DNA of 64,000 nucleotides from Desmodus rotundus (GCF_022682495.2 NC_071396.1:18845735-18909734), one strand, 5' to 3'. Numbered from the stretch's first letter, positions 12,301 to 27,300 are shown. Notes: generated by a model not told the origin, from the sequence alone. Program-made: numbers and translations.

Positions 12301-15300
12301 GTGGAAACATCAAAGGTTTGTGTCAGATAGCTTTCATTTGTGACATGTGTGTCCTGATGAGGAGCCGGGTCACTCTAGAGCAAAGACTGGAAGTCGGCGC
12401 CGAGAGCCGACACTGTGCGATTGTGGAGACCAGCTGAGTAAAGCGGGTGAGAGCACATGGGGCCAGGGGTCAGCGCCGGCCAGGCTCTGGCCGCCGTCGT
12501 GGGCTGTCCGTCCCCTCGCAGCCCCTGTTCTCAAGTTCCACAGTGCAGGTCATCCGTGTTTCTCAGACTGGGATTTTGAGAGCAATTTACAGAGGTTCTC
12601 AAGTTTTCTGAGAACTGTTTAGTTTTGAAATTGCTTTTGAAGGTCTTACATTTACCGTGAGCATATTTGGGGACATCAGAAAGGTAGCTTTTGGAGCCCT
12701 TGTCAGTACCTGCAGTTGTGTTTGTGTGTCAAGTCTGGTGGCTCCAAATAGTGAGCACAGAGGTCGACTTAATTTGTCAGTTCTGCCTTTATCCCAAAAT
12801 GATAATTTACAAAGACTTTGCAGTGATTCAAATAGAGCGTTATTTTCCTAACTTTAGTCATTCAAACAGTATCTTCACCATTTTTTCTGTGTTAGCTTAC
12901 CACTGATAATTATTTCCTTAAAATTTTTCTTTAACTTCTTTTAAATGGGCTGCTTTTTTTACATAGTCTTCAAATCATACATTTGAAGTGCTAATTATAT
13001 ATACATTTTACTGTGGTTACTGTGATTAAAATAGAATGTCCATCGTGTAATACTTAAAATTGGCTCCTATGTTACTTTTTGCACATTTGAAACATTTCGA
13101 ATAGAGAAGGTGGTGGCAGTTTATGCTTCTCCCACAGCGCGTGCGGTGTCAGCCTGCTGAGCTCTAGGACTGCGTCAGGCACTTAGAACCAGCTCATGTT
13201 ACAAGGAGCGTTGAATTTCAGCGCATCCTAATTACCACGTTACATTCATAATTTGAGTTTTACTAATTTCATAGTTTTTTAGTATATTTGAACTCTAAGG
13301 TTTTTGTTTACATTTTTAATATTTTTGTCTTCTATATTTTTAAAGAGTTTTCCTTTACCACCTACCCGCAGGTAGGGATATTTTCAGGTTGACGAGCAGT
13401 CCTATTGTTCTGTTACTGTGAGTGATCATGTGCTTTCTTTTCTTTTGTATTACCAGCTGTATTTGAGAGATGACAGCAGTAAGACAGAGAAAGGTTAGGG
13501 GACTCACCTGAGGACACAGCGCTAGTGAGTGGTAGAGCTGGGGCTGAAACCCGTGTGCCCTCCATGTCTGGGCGCTCTCGTTTTAATACAATTGGCTCCT
13601 TAATACAAAAATCACATTTAGATTATACACGTTGTATTTTCAGTGGCAACTGTAAAAGGTTTGTGCTGGACAGTTACTCCTCTAAAATAAAAAGGCCTTC
13701 TCGAGATTACCTAGTTCCATGGGGGTGTGCTGAGAGTGTTTGAATTTCCGCTCAGGGCAGAGCCTGTGTTCCTCAACCGGTATTCGGGAGTGCTTTCCAC
13801 AGCACCAAGCTTCTTGTTTAGTGTCAGGTCTTACTAGGTTTTAGCAACAACTACATTAATTTTTTTTCTCTTGTTCAGGAGAGCATCGACGAGTCTTTCA
13901 TAAAAGAAGCTATCTTAACCCGATTAGGTGATGACAGTGTAGACGTCGTTTTGTCGGCTGTAAGTGCTTTTGAGGTGAGTGAATATGTTGTTCATCGACA
14001 TGCACATTTTTTTGGTAAGTGTTTTCTTGCCCTTCTCACTTGATTCTGTGCTCTGGGCAAGAATATATTTGAAAATTGTTGTCCCATTGGAAATCTGATC
14101 TCTTGAGAGCACAGACGTTAGCCTGTTTGGGAAAAGCTCATGAGAGGAATTAGATTGTGTGGTTGTATACACGTGGGAGGTCTTCCAAAAGGAAAGGGAC
14201 TTTGTCAGTTTTACCGTGGGGTCACAGAAGATGGGCTCATTTTCTGTGCATGAGTGCCACTTTTGAGAAATTGCTCTCATACAACTTCTAAATTATACAA
14301 GGATTCCTGGAAGATAAATTCTTTATAGTTCATAATTTTTTTTCTAGTTCATTTACGAAGCACCGTATGTATTTAAAGCAAGTAAAACCTCACTCATGAC
14401 ATTTCTTTTTCCTCTAGGTTTTCAAGAGACATTTTACATCAGAAGTGACTGTTTCAAATCTTCTGAATCTCTTTCAAAGAGCAGAACTTTCAAAAAATAG
14501 AGCATGGTATGTATTCATTTCTCCTTATACTATTTTGAATTGGTGAAATTCTTACATGGAATTCATTTTGATCTTTTTTCTTTCGCTTTTCATATTTGCA
14601 AGTTACCTTGTAGTTACATGTCACTTTGATCATGGTAATGAAGAGGATCTTGTCGTTACATTCCTGCATTATAAAAATTACGTTTGGGTTTGTGTGGGTT
14701 CATTATACTGTTCTCTGAAATTTTCCTTCATAAATTGGAAAAAAGTATATAACGTAACACAGTGAAATCTGGAAAGTGGGATGGAAAGAACTTTCATTTT
14801 CTATTTTATAAATCTTTATGTTTGGGTTTTTACAAAGATAATATATTACTTTACAATTTAAAAATATATTAAATATAAGCTCAGAAGCACATATCTCTGT
14901 AGTAAGTATTTGATGAGTTTTGGTTATTTCATTTTTTTTCTTTTTAAACCTCACTGGAGGATGTGTTTATTTATTTTAGAGATAAAGGGGATGTAAGAGG
15001 GAGAGAGAAACACCAATGTGAAAGAGAAACATCAGTCACTACCTCCCTTATGTACCCGGACCAGGGATCAAACCCACAGCCTTTTGGTGTTTGGGACGAT
15101 GTTCCAACCAACAGAGCCACCTGGCCAGGGTTGGTTATTTTATTTTGGGCACCTAAGCTTTTTGCATGGACAGATGACCAAGCTCCTTAGAGGAAGAAGG
15201 CCTGTCTTACAGGTTTTTGTATCTGTCATATCTAATTCTTAGCACATAGTATGTGTTCAGATAATTTTTGAACTTATGAGTGAATTTTTGATTTCTAGTG

Positions 15301-18300
15301 GAGTTAAGATATATAGTGTGATATATTTTACGTTATAGTTAACCTATTGTGATTTTAAAAAAAAAAAAAAAAAGACTTGGCTGAATTAGCAGTCCCAGAT
15401 AATTCCTGTGTTAGCATGGATTTCCAGGGATCGTCTCGGTGTCTCTGAACAACGTGTGTGGTGAGGAGACCGGCATTGATGTCAGTCGAGGTGGAACAAT
15501 GTAATGATGATTGCTTGCTGGGTTGAAGTCCCTGATGTGTCTCTGAACCAACTGTGCTTTCGTGTCTTTTAGGTACGAGGTACTTGAACTGGCCACAGAC
15601 ATAATAGTTAAAGAGGAGATGCTGATTGAAAACGATGAGTTGGCAAGTCAGGTAGTGGTGGGTCTGCTTCCCTTCATGGTCATCACCAGTGATGATCTGG
15701 AGTCTCCTGAGATGAAAATCACTACTTATTTATCCAGATCAGGACTTTGCTCTCTGCATCCTGTGCTAAGAGGCTGGAAAGAAGGTAAGAAATTCAGTTG
15801 CTTTTTAGACAAAATGAACATGTAAGACTTCAAAAAGAAGATAAGTACTATTAAAAATTGGCCATACTTTCCATTTGAAATCATGTGTATATCATATGCC
15901 AGGATCTAAAAATGTTTTGCTAAAATATACAATGAGAAAGGAACTGACCCACAGACAAATTCAGACTTGGATAAAAGGAAAAATAAAAAGCAAATGTTTA
16001 TAGGAAAATAGTAAAAAGTAAAATTTTTGCTTAAATTCCTTAGTCTGTGTGATTCTTTAGGCAAGCGTTGGTGACACAGGGCCCTGTGCTTAACTTTTTT
16101 TTTTTTTTTTACAGCTCTTGAAAATACGATGAAAAGTACAAAGTCAGGAAAACTAGTTGGTGTCGCAAATCAGAAGATGATTGAGTTGTTGGCTGACAAT
16201 ATAAAATCAGGGGACCCTTCTTCAATGTTACAGATGGTAGGGACGCTGGTAAAGCCCCACCCCTGGATTCCCTTCTCACGATCTTAGATTCTCGGTATCT
16301 GCTTTTGTGGAGTTGTCGTCGTCTTTTTTTTTTTTTTTTTTTTTTTTTAATAAGTTGCATTCTTGAGTATTTTATTTTGCTTTAAACATGTATAGTGTTG
16401 TGTTATATATTCTGCAGATTGTTGAAACCCTTTACATTTTGTATAATTTATTTCATTGTAGTTTTATATTGGACCAGTAAGAATAATGTGTACTTTTTCA
16501 CCTCCTTTTCCTCCCTCTCATTTAAAATATTAAAGTTATATTTTTGTTAAAATAGCAAAATATCTAAAGGAGGAGAAAATTTCTTTTGCTGTAGTAAATA
16601 TACCTTTATAAAGGTATTAGGTTTGTGATTTAAAAACATCCAGTTGGCAAGCACAATTATGTTCATTATAATTTTTGAAATTACTTATTTTTATAATTAT
16701 TTACAAATCAGTGCTTACTACTATTTGAAGGCCATATATTTGTCACCTCACTTTAAATATAAAACGAATAGTATCTGATGAGGCCTGAGGTAGAGGGAAA
16801 ATTGTTCGGTGCCAGCCAAGACTTACCAGTAATGAGTAGCGCTTGTTTTCCCAGGTGGAGGGTTTGACCAGTTTGGGGGAGAAGGAGCCCCTCAGCCTGA
16901 AGCAGAAAGTGACTTCCCACGTGGTCGTGTCTGTGCTGGTCTCGTGCTGCTCATCCTTGAAAGAAACTCACTTTCCATTTGCGATACGAGTCTTCAGTCT
17001 GTTGCAGAAAAGAATAAAGAAGCTCGAAAGCGTCGTGACGGCAGTGGTGAGGAGTGCGCCGTCCCTGGGAGGTCGGGGATGTGTAGAGTGAAGGCCTGGC
17101 CCGGGGTCAGGGCAGAGCTGGCCGCCGGGGGGCCGCGGGGCTGGGAGTTCCAGTCTGGAGTGTCTGTGCAGCAGCCTTGGGAGCAGGAGAGGGTGAATAA
17201 GGTGCTCTCTTCCTTTCGCAGAAAATCAAATTAGAGAATTTCGGGGTGCTTGTGTCTATCGTCTTTATTGGGATTGTTATCTAATCTGTACCTGCCTTTA
17301 GTGGTGAAGATTTCACTGGGTGTATCAGTGCCTGAACAAAATACTCTCTCATGCTCTTGTTTTCCAAGAATAGATCTTTTGTATTCTCTTAATATTACAC
17401 TACATCGGCTCTCACCAGCCTACCGTTGTCTCTGACAGTGTTACTAAGTTACTGGTATTGCATTTTGAGGTAATAAGATTATTTCTTTTAATATTTGCCA
17501 TATATGATAGTATTTTGTTTTGATTTGTCCTCCAAACCTCAGAAGGCTCCTCATTGGATTTGCTAAATGAATCACATCCTTTTCACATTTCCATATACCC
17601 TCAGGATTGTGTGTGTTCGGGTCATGGCCATTGATAGCTAAAGTTACGTAGACTTTAAAGGAATAACTCTTCATATTTTAAAAAGTAGCCCAGAGAGGTC
17701 CTTCTTAACTTCTTTGTTATCTTTTGTAAAAGTGTGAAGCCTGAATTGTACTTGCTCCCAGTGTTAAGAGTGTGGACAAGGGGAGTGTTCTCTGTATACA
17801 CGGATACAGGTGGTTTTCTTTTGTTCGTATTTAATCCCCTTTCTGAGAGCCCTGAGCATCTTCCTGGCTGTGGCTGCACGGTGAGCCCTGAACCCCCTCA
17901 CTGAGGGCGGTATCTTTGGCCTGGTCGTCTTCCCAGTTACGACTCTGTGTGCACCTGTATAGAGTTCTGTTTGTCACTTTCCTACACCTTTTCTCATGCT
18001 TCCTTTTGGCATTTGCGGTATAATTTCTAAATACCTTAACATTTTGCTACTTGTTCAGAATCATCTGTAAGTTTGAGGCTTTTATAATATACCTTCTTCA
18101 CATTAGCAGTAAAAACGTGAAATGAGAAAAGCCTTGTTAGGGAGCTCTCGGAAACCCAACTCTTTCTGTTTCGAGAGGTACCAGTTGATACACATAATTT
18201 ACATGAATCATGTTTGTTTTTAGGGATGGCGTTTTAAGAAAACAGATAAAAATGAAGCCGTGGTTAACTTCTTTCTTTCTTGTGAATGGTGTTAGACCTC

Positions 18301-21300
18301 TTTAAAAATCTGATTAAAGTCATTAGTTCTCTCGCCTGAACTCGCACACACACAGTTCTGCGTGTTCCCCCGGCGTACGCACCATCGCAGTCTGCCCGTG
18401 GAACCATTTTCAGAACTCCTGCGAATCTGTGCTCTTTCGTCTCCTTCCCGTGTCAGGAAATGCCCTCGGAGTGGCACTCTGAGCTGCTGAGGGACCGGGG
18501 GATACCAGCGCAGCTGTGGGCACACTACGTGCAGCAGGTCAATGCCGCCCAGTGGATGGCTGCGGAGGACTCCGTGTTACTCGTATTTTCGCTGAAAAAT
18601 TTTATTTATGCACTGAAGGCTCCTAAATCTTTTCCTAAAGGTAGGACCAGGTGTGAACCTTTTGAATGGGATACCCTGGAAAACTGAGTCCTTGGTTTCA
18701 CGACTATTTTTGTGTTGAGTGAAAAGTTCAGCAGAGCATTCACATGAGTCACGCATCGTCTCTCTCCCCACGTCCGCGTAGACGGCGTGTGGTGGAATCC
18801 CGACCAGCTGGAAGCGGACAGCAGAGACTACCTGCGCTTGCTCATCGGGCTCTTTGAGACGGTCCTCCGTGGTGCGGACAGCACCCACTTCAGGGTGCTG
18901 ATGAAGCTGTTCCTCAAGGTGCGGGCCCCTCTTTCTCAGGCATGCTGTTCCCTTCAGGGGGTCACAGGTTATTTTAGCCATGACAGTTCCGAGTGAAAAC
19001 GAAAGTAGACTTCTGAATGGCAAAGAGCGTGTGGTGATCAGCACAGGCCCTGTAAAGCAGCGCTGTGACCCTGACCCCCATCAGTGGGGCTGACAGAGAC
19101 CAGCGTCCCCACGTGCTGCCTCATGTTTTAGGCCTGTGCACGTGTTTGGTCGCAACAGCCCAGTCTGCTGGGTGGCTTAATAGCGTTTGGTACCAGTGAG
19201 AAAGTGCTGTTCCGAGAGATGATGTAGCCTATGCAAAGTCACTCAATTAAGAAACTTCGTCACAGCACCTCCAGTGACCTCCACGCTGGCAGGAGGTCAG
19301 TTCTTTGTTTCTGTCTGGCCTGCCTTCTCAGCAGCATGTGACACAGTTGACATTGCTCACTCCATCTTCGAAGGACTTCCTTAATGAGGCTTCCCAACAT
19401 CACTCTTGTCTCAGTGGTCTGCTCAGTGTCCTCATTTGTTTGTTAAGTATGTTCAAGTGCAAAGTTAGAGCGAGTCTTCTGGATATCAGTCCTCTGAATT
19501 CACTTACATTCTTGCCAGTTTGCTAAAATTGCAAGTGTAGAATAAGTTTATGTGATTAGACAAAGCAAAATGTTATAGTCAACTATTTGTTTTTCTATAA
19601 TCGTATACTATTACAGTTAGTAAAAGTTAAACTTCACTGCTTTTGTTTTATTTTTAATTTAGGTACATCTAGAAGATGTTTCTCAGTTATTCAAGTTCCT
19701 TTCTGTGTTATGGACCTATGGTTCTAGCCTTTCCAATCCCCTGAACTGCTGCGTGAAGTCCGTGCTCCAGACTCAAGCCCTGTACGTGGGCTGCGCGATG
19801 CTGTCCTCCCTGAAGCCACAGTGTAGAGCCCACCTGGCTTCCTCGTCTTCCCCAGGTACTGCCCGGGGCACTGTATATGCGCTGTCGCGACCGGCTCTGT
19901 GGCTCTCCCTGTGTGTGGTTCATGGGGTTGTAGTTTGGAGAATTTCTTTTTACAGTTTTTGAAATAGAGCATGTGCATGCTCCCCTCATGTATGTTACAT
20001 CTGTTTATTTCTAAGTACCGCTTTTAAGTTACAAATGTCAGTCGCAGAATCTCACTAACAGAAATGATGGAAGTGATAGGTGATTAATCCAAACCATCGT
20101 AATATAATTCTTCCTACTTACGAAGTGGGTCTGCACTCAGACAGCCCTCCCGGATTTATTTCTGTTACCCCAGAAATAAATTTTCAGGTCGGGCACCTAC
20201 TGAAACCTCCCAAAATGTATATAAAGCAAAATTGCAAATTTTGAAAAAGATACAGGATTTCACGAAGTTGATGAATATGATATTGAAAGTGGGTTGACCT
20301 CCTTCCAGAACTATGGACAGATGGGAGGACCTGGCAGAGGTCGACCCCTAGGGACTGAAGGCGAGAAGGTCAATGAGGACGATGGTGGTCATCGATACTG
20401 CACACTGGAATGGTTTTAATATCGGGGCAGTGAGTGGCCCTTGGGAAATTTGGAGATGTTCTTGATTATTTTTTAATTCCAAAATTGCTCTTCATAAATG
20501 TTTTGTAAAAGCAGAGTGAATGATCACAAACTTTTCAGAGAACAATTTCTCAGTGTGTGTCTTATTAGCTCCTGGGAAGAGCACATAGTTAGAGTGGTAA
20601 CCAAAAGCTTATCAAATATAAGGTAAAGTAGATACATAAATTCAAGTTTTACTCACAGAATAAAGTCCTAAGAATGTATTTATTTCTCCACTACTTACTG
20701 TAAAACTGCAGCCCCTGTTTTAGGTAGACTTGTTTTTAAGAAAGTTAAAAAATTTTTTTGATGAGAACTTCCTGTACACTTTTTAACTTTAATTTTTCAC
20801 TTAATATGTTATAAGCATTGGTCTACATTAATATATAGCCCTGGCCAGTGTCACTGAGTTGGTTGGAATGTTGTCCCATAAAACAAAAGGTCGCAGGTTC
20901 GATCCCTGGTCAGGGCACATATGAGAGGCAGCTGATTGATGTTTTTCTTCCTCTCTCCGTCCCTCCCATTCCCTCCCCTCTCTTTCAAATCAATGGGCAT
21001 GTGCTGGGATGAAGATTAAAAAATAATCATAATCTTGATGTTTTTAAGATCCTGTTTTTAAAAATATACAGAAATTTAGAAATTTATCTTTTTTAAAATG
21101 TCTGCATAGAGTTTCATCCCCTTATGGGGATAGAATAATTTATTTAAATGATTATCTCCTGTTAAACATGTGAGTTTTCAAAAAGGTGCATGTATTTTAT
21201 TTAGAGGTCGTAACTCCTCCGGTTTTCTATCAGGCTACAATGTCTGCTGTCCTTTGGCATCAAAGGCAGCAGCCCCTGAGGAATATATCTCTTTGTCTGT

Positions 21301-24300
21301 CAGTAGCAGGACCAACGGACCTCACCTTGCCTCTGGTATTGCTGCAGGACAGGCTCCTGCCCATCCCTACTGCCTTGTCGTGTGTCACTTCCTTCTTCCT
21401 AAAGTGCCTTTGCACTTACGCTGCCTGGACACGTTACAGGACTCCATTGAAAACAGGAGAGGTGCACCTCATTCTGTCCGGAAGCTCAAGGACCTTACCC
21501 TAGAACCCCCTAGGGCCTGGAGTAGAAGGGCACTCAGGCCCTGAACCTGTCCGCATGGTGCTTCCAGCCAAGCCTCGGCAGTAAGGGATCTCGGGGGTGT
21601 TGGCTGGTGGTTGTCCTAATTGAATATGTAATGCCGCTCAAAGAAAGATATCGCCTATTTTAGTAATGTAACACTATCATGTATGAAGTAATGTATGCCG
21701 TGGCTTGGCGATCTAACTACGTTTATTACTTGTGGAGGTACGCATTCTGGCTCAGTCTTGCATAAATGATGAGACCTTTAACATTTGTCAGATGGAGGCT
21801 GCCTTTGGTTTCTTATGCCTGATTAATACAGTAAATTTATTTGCATGTTTAAAAGCAAAAATATATTTTTAAATTTTATGTAAAATATGCTATTTTAAAT
21901 ATAAATAAAATTTGAATGAGGTCACATAGATTTTTAAAGTGGAAGGTGTTCCTAAAAGCTGATTCCTTAAATAAGGTAGCTTTGACTTATCTTGAGTCCC
22001 GGCACCTTATTTGAATATAGGAGCCATAGTACTTACACAGTTACCTTTGAAGATCGCGGGGGTTAGGGTCACCGACTCCCATGGAGTCACAGAGCCATGA
22101 ACTCCTGACTTCCCAAAACTCAACTGCTGGGAGCCTGCTGTTGACCGGAAGCATTACCAATAAGTCAGCACATATTTTGTGTGCTTTATGTATTAGGTAT
22201 CATATCCTTACAATAAAGTAAGCTAGAGAAAAGAATGTGATGTTAAGAAAATCATAATGAAAAAGTTTACAGTATTTACTGAAAAAACCTCTATTATATA
22301 CTTATAGTGGACCCACGCAGTGCAAACCAGCATTCAAAGGACAAAGTAAGGGGCGAGATTGGAGTACTTTAAATTTGTTTTTGCATTTGGATTTTTCGGG
22401 AAGCTCTGCTCTGCTACACAGAAAGTTTGTTTGTTTGTTTTGTTATTTTTTGTTTCTCTTTTAGCAAATAAAGTATCTTGGCCTGAAGCTGCCCTTTGTA
22501 CAAGTAAATTCAACTTTGCAGCTGTTTCTGACTTTATTTTATAATCTAATGTTGCGGGGACCAGGAAGGATTTCCAGGTTTCATATTGAACTCAGAAAAG
22601 TCTGAAAGCTGTCAGGCTCACTCTTAGCATTCTAGCGTGGGAAATGTATAAAGGATCGTTTCTAGAAAAATAAAAACCAACCAGATGTGCTTCAGTACAA
22701 AGCATGAAATGAACTAGAGAGCTGACAAGGTAATAGAGACCCTCTTATCCCAGACACAGCTTTTTGAGAACAGCTGCAATCCAGGTGGCCTCACAGATGC
22801 ACTCCACTAGAGCTTCATTGCTCTTGGGCTGGGCAGGGCATAGAGCGAAGGGAAGCTCCCAGATTCTTCCACTAAAACCAGCATAATAATGGAAAATTGG
22901 CACTGGCAGGCAAAAAAAGCAGTAGGCCAGGATTTTAGTAATAGTGCAAAAATCCTAAGTGTTTGCAAATTGAGTTCAGCAGTCTGTTGTTTACAGATCA
23001 AGCATTTGCCCAAATAGAGTTCACTTCAGTAAAAAAGAATTGGTTCAAAATAACACAATTGGCCATATCGATGTTGTGGAGAAAACCCATCATGTTCCGA
23101 AGATCTGAAACGGCACTGGATAAAAATCAGTAATTATTTCTAGTTAAGTGACAGCAACATTTGAGTCACGTGATGGAAATACTTCTCAAATCAAAGGCTG
23201 ACATTTTCACTGCATAGCTACGGAAGCAAAACCAAAAGTGACAGCGCTGGATTGGTCGCTGTAACTGAGCGTGGCTCTGGAAGTACTAGCTGACAGAAAT
23301 GTTTCAGTCAAAGCTGACGCCTCCGATCTGTGGGCTTCTTGGGTGGATTATGCACTAGGATATCTGGCCAGCTATTTGGAAACATTTGAAAAGTGTGACT
23401 CAAGCCTCATCACTCAGAAGAAAATTTCACGTCAACTAAAGATTCCACAGAAAAAACTTAGCCCTAATATTCGAAAAAAACGTGGAGTACATGTGATCTC
23501 TAAATATACAGATGGATACTTTTAAACTCATTTAGAGTGGGGAAGGTCTTTCTGAGCCACACACAAAACTAGAAGAAAAAATTGACTAGTATTTCTGCAT
23601 TGAAAGTAAAGTTATAATAAATGTCAATTCAGGCCAAAATCTTTGCAAGCACAGTGCACACGACGTGGGTAGCTTCCTCCACACATTCGTGCAAGGGTGT
23701 GTGTACAGGGGTGTCGGCAGCAGTTTTAATGCCCTAAGTCCTGAAACAACCTAAACTTACTCTAGTAAGTACTAGTTTTCAATATGTGGGAAGTCCGTGG
23801 AGACCCGCACGACTTGAAAAGGATGATTTGATGGAGTTTTGTGTGGAAACACTTCCAGCACGTTTTGAGACGTGACAGCAGTTTCTGCAAAAGGGTGTAT
23901 CTATACTTCGCTCTCATTTGTGCCTTTTCAAAAGAATTTACCAGTGTATGTTTGGCAGAGTAAACAATAGACAGAGAACGGTCTTCGGAGAGGGAGTTCG
24001 AGTTGGGAGTACAACTTCGTCAGGTACCCTCAGGTACTAGTTAAATTTTGCATTGTTTCCATTTTTTAAATTGTTACTTAAATATTTTCCCCTTTGGTTG
24101 CAGTGGTGGCGTCTCTACTGCTTAACCTGGGAAGCCCCGTAAAGGAGGTCCGGCGGGCGGCCGTTCACTGTCTGCAGGCCCTCAGTCGAGTGACATCCCC
24201 GTTCCACATGGTGATAGAGCACGTCGTGCCCAAAGCAGAGGAGGTCACCTCGGACGCCAGCTACGTCGTTCAGGTGACTTCCAGCACGGAGGGCTGCACG

Positions 24301-27300
24301 AGTGCGCACTTGTGTGTGCACCCGAGCGGTTTCCTCCTTTCCTGACTTTGGCTTTGCAGGGATTGTGGTTGGGTTCAGCCTCTGAATTTAGGAACTCATA
24401 GGTCAGTATCTGCACATCTTTGTCGCCAATTTTAAAGGATAGCTGCTGGAAGACCAGTGTCTGGTTTTTGAGAGGAAGCTGACTGAGGGGGACCAATGTC
24501 CTTGCCTATTAAAGTTTCAAGGGGAAATGAAGAGTGGACCCCCCCCATAATTAGTACACTTAACATTCAGGGTTGCTTAACTCTTTTTACCCAGTTTTCT
24601 TTTTTGGTACCCTAGGATTTGGCTACATTATTTGAGGAACTACAGAGAGAAAAGAAACTGAAATCTCATCAGAAGTTGTCCGAAACTTTGAAGAACCTGC
24701 TTTATTGTGTATCCAGTTGCCCGTGTTATGTTGCCAAAGATCTGATGAGAGTGCTTCAGGGAGTGCACGGGGAGGTGAGTGCAGTGTCAGGGGCTGCGTT
24801 CCGTGGGGTGTCACTGCGGTCCTTGAAGCCACTGCTGCACAGGCGAGGCACGTGCAGAGGCACACATGTGCACTCAGTGACAAATTTCTTACTAATCTGG
24901 GAGAGGAAGCGTTGCGGTGGAGAAAAGAGATAGGAAACAAAAAGCAAGTATCGGTGCGTTTCTTTCCATTTTAAAATTTGTTATTTCTGTGTAATCACTG
25001 ACTTGATTTTAAATGAACTTTAAAATCACATATAGAAAAAAACGCTGAAGCTGCACCATGGAAAACTGTAGGGTTGCCTCGGTTTTTCGGGTGAATGTCT
25101 ACTACAAGGTAATATATTTGGACATACAATGGGGGGACCCCCAAAAAACCCAGAGATATCTTCTGGAGGGTAGGCCCTTGTAGTACAGGTTTCTCCGACT
25201 AGGTAAGTGTCCTAGGAACCCACCTGGATCAGTGTACCAGCTGGTGGTGTTGTGAGAGGCTGTGTTCAGTCTCTGAACACAGAGACTGAATTTTTTTTGA
25301 AGAATTTTTGAAGACCTAGTGCATTTGCCCATTTCATGATGGGTCATTTTTGAGCACACCTGCCCACACTGTGCTGAGTGTTCAGCAGTTTTTGAACAAA
25401 AATGGCATAATCCCTGTGCCCCCACCCTTCCTATTTACCCGATCTCACCCTGAGTGACTTGTTTCCCTGAATTAAAAAAAAAGTCCTCAAAGGGAGACAT
25501 TGTGCTGATGTGGAAGAGGTGAAACAAAAAATGGCAGAGACACTATAAAGACATCAAAATCAGTGAGTTCAAACACTTTTAAGCAGTGGAAGAAAGTCTC
25601 AATAGGTGTATTGCATCAAATGAAGAGTGCTTTGAAGGTGACTGAAGTTTAAACATGTAAGAATAAATACACAAGTTTTTATAAATAAATCCTGTTTTGT
25701 ATGTGGTTGCATACTTTTTGGGGGGGGAAACCCATAGCTTTCATTATGTTGTCAAGGAAACCTGTGGTACGAAGAGAGGTTACTAGAGCCTAGTTGACAT
25801 GTGTGCTGGGTGCAGAGGAAGACTCGCTGATCCTGGTGTCCAAATGCCTGTGTGCCTCACCAGCGCCTTACCGGTCACAGACTGACTGCACCGTGGAGGT
25901 TTACTAACATGGGTAGAATGTGGTGGAAACCATTTGGTTAAATTTTCCTGGTGGGAGCAAACAGATGGCATTTATCAGCTCTGTGTCATCCCAGCTCTAG
26001 TTTAAGAATTAACCATCTTGGCCCTGGCTGGTGTGGCTCAGTGGACTGAGCACCAGTCTGTGACCCAAAGGGTCATTGGTTTGATTCCCAGTCGGGGCAA
26101 ATGCCTGGGTAGCCAGCCAGGTCCCTAGTAGGTGCCCAAGAGGCAACCACACATTGATGTTTCTCTCCCTCTCTTTCTCCCTCCCATCCCCTCTCTCTAA
26201 AAATAAACAAATAAAACCTTTAAAAATAAAAAGAGAATTGAGCATCCTAGTTCTGTGAAGAACGGAATAGTAAATAATTTAGGCTCTGCAGGCCATACAG
26301 TCTGTGGCGGCTGCTCGGCTCTGCTTTGTGTGGCAGTAGCGGCAGGGACAGCAGGTAAACGGACAGACCGGCTGTGTGGCAGTGAGCCAGGTGTGCAAAG
26401 CAGACAGTCCTCTGGCTCTGGCCCACAAGCCATATTTTGCTGGCACCTGGTTTAGACTTCACATACAAATTTGAATTAATGTTAATTATATCAAGTTGGA
26501 AACATTGGGAAATTGCAGTAATTTAGAAGAAGCTAAAATTTATTTTTGTAGTCTAGACCTTCAGTTTAGTTTGTATTTCCTGTTTTCAAAAGGACTTGGG
26601 GCACTCACAGATTTGTCCACTCATGTCTGAAGGGTTTAGAGCTTTTGACCATTACAGACAAAACCGTCAGAAGGGACGGGAGTGCTCGATTGGATTAATA
26701 GTTATGTCACGTCCAAGAGGTCATCATTATTGGTGGTTTTTCTCCAGGCTAAGCTCCCAGTCTTCCAACCTGATCCCTTTGGAGGTCTTTGTTAAAGCAA
26801 GCTAAAACATGTTAGTATAATAACTATTTCCTAATAAATTCTCCACACTTCAGATGGTGCTTTCTCAGCTATTGCCTATGGTTGAACAACTGTTGGAAAA
26901 GATTGAAAAGCAGCCCACAGCTGTCCTGAAGGACGAGGCCACTGTTTTGCATCTCACTCTGGGGAAATATAATGAATATTCAGCTTCTCTTTTACATAAG
27001 GACCCAAAGAGTCTGGATATATTTATAAAAGCCGTGCACACAACAAAGGAACTTTTTTCAGGAATGCCCACTGTTCAGATTACAGCCCTCGAAAAGGTCA
27101 GTGATTTCTTTCCGAAACTGAAGCACTTGCAAGTTAGAAAAAATGTGTAATGTTTTACTCAGAGAAGATGGAGTAGACTGCACATGTTTTAGAGGAATTT
27201 GATTTATTTGACCCGTTTTGCAAGACTGAATGATATACGCGGGTCAGTAAGAAGTGCTGCATTTTAACTGACAAAATTGGGGACAGTTTTACACAGAGAA

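Larger units (their letters stand above)
19856..24103 (+). other. HEATR1 intron after window exon 18 (largest)
   Basis: A 4.2-kb intron. It holds a Ves SINE at 20,838-21,030, a Tigger-like element at 22,046-22,345 and a TTTG-rich stretch at 22,424-22,455. The blocks at 20,100-20,800, 21,170-21,600 and 22,550-24,000 are not recognised. The last includes an 84-codon open frame at 23,271-23,525 with no family I can name. Confidence 0.6.

Noticed and set aside
20200..20450. Possible processed pseudogene in the largest intron
   Set aside because: Translations in all frames are broken by stops and match nothing I recognise.
20838..21030. tRNA gene (intact B box GGTTCGATCC)
   Set aside because: It is the tRNA-derived head of a Ves SINE; no cloverleaf with acceptor pairing is evident and the pyrimidine and A-rich tail follow.
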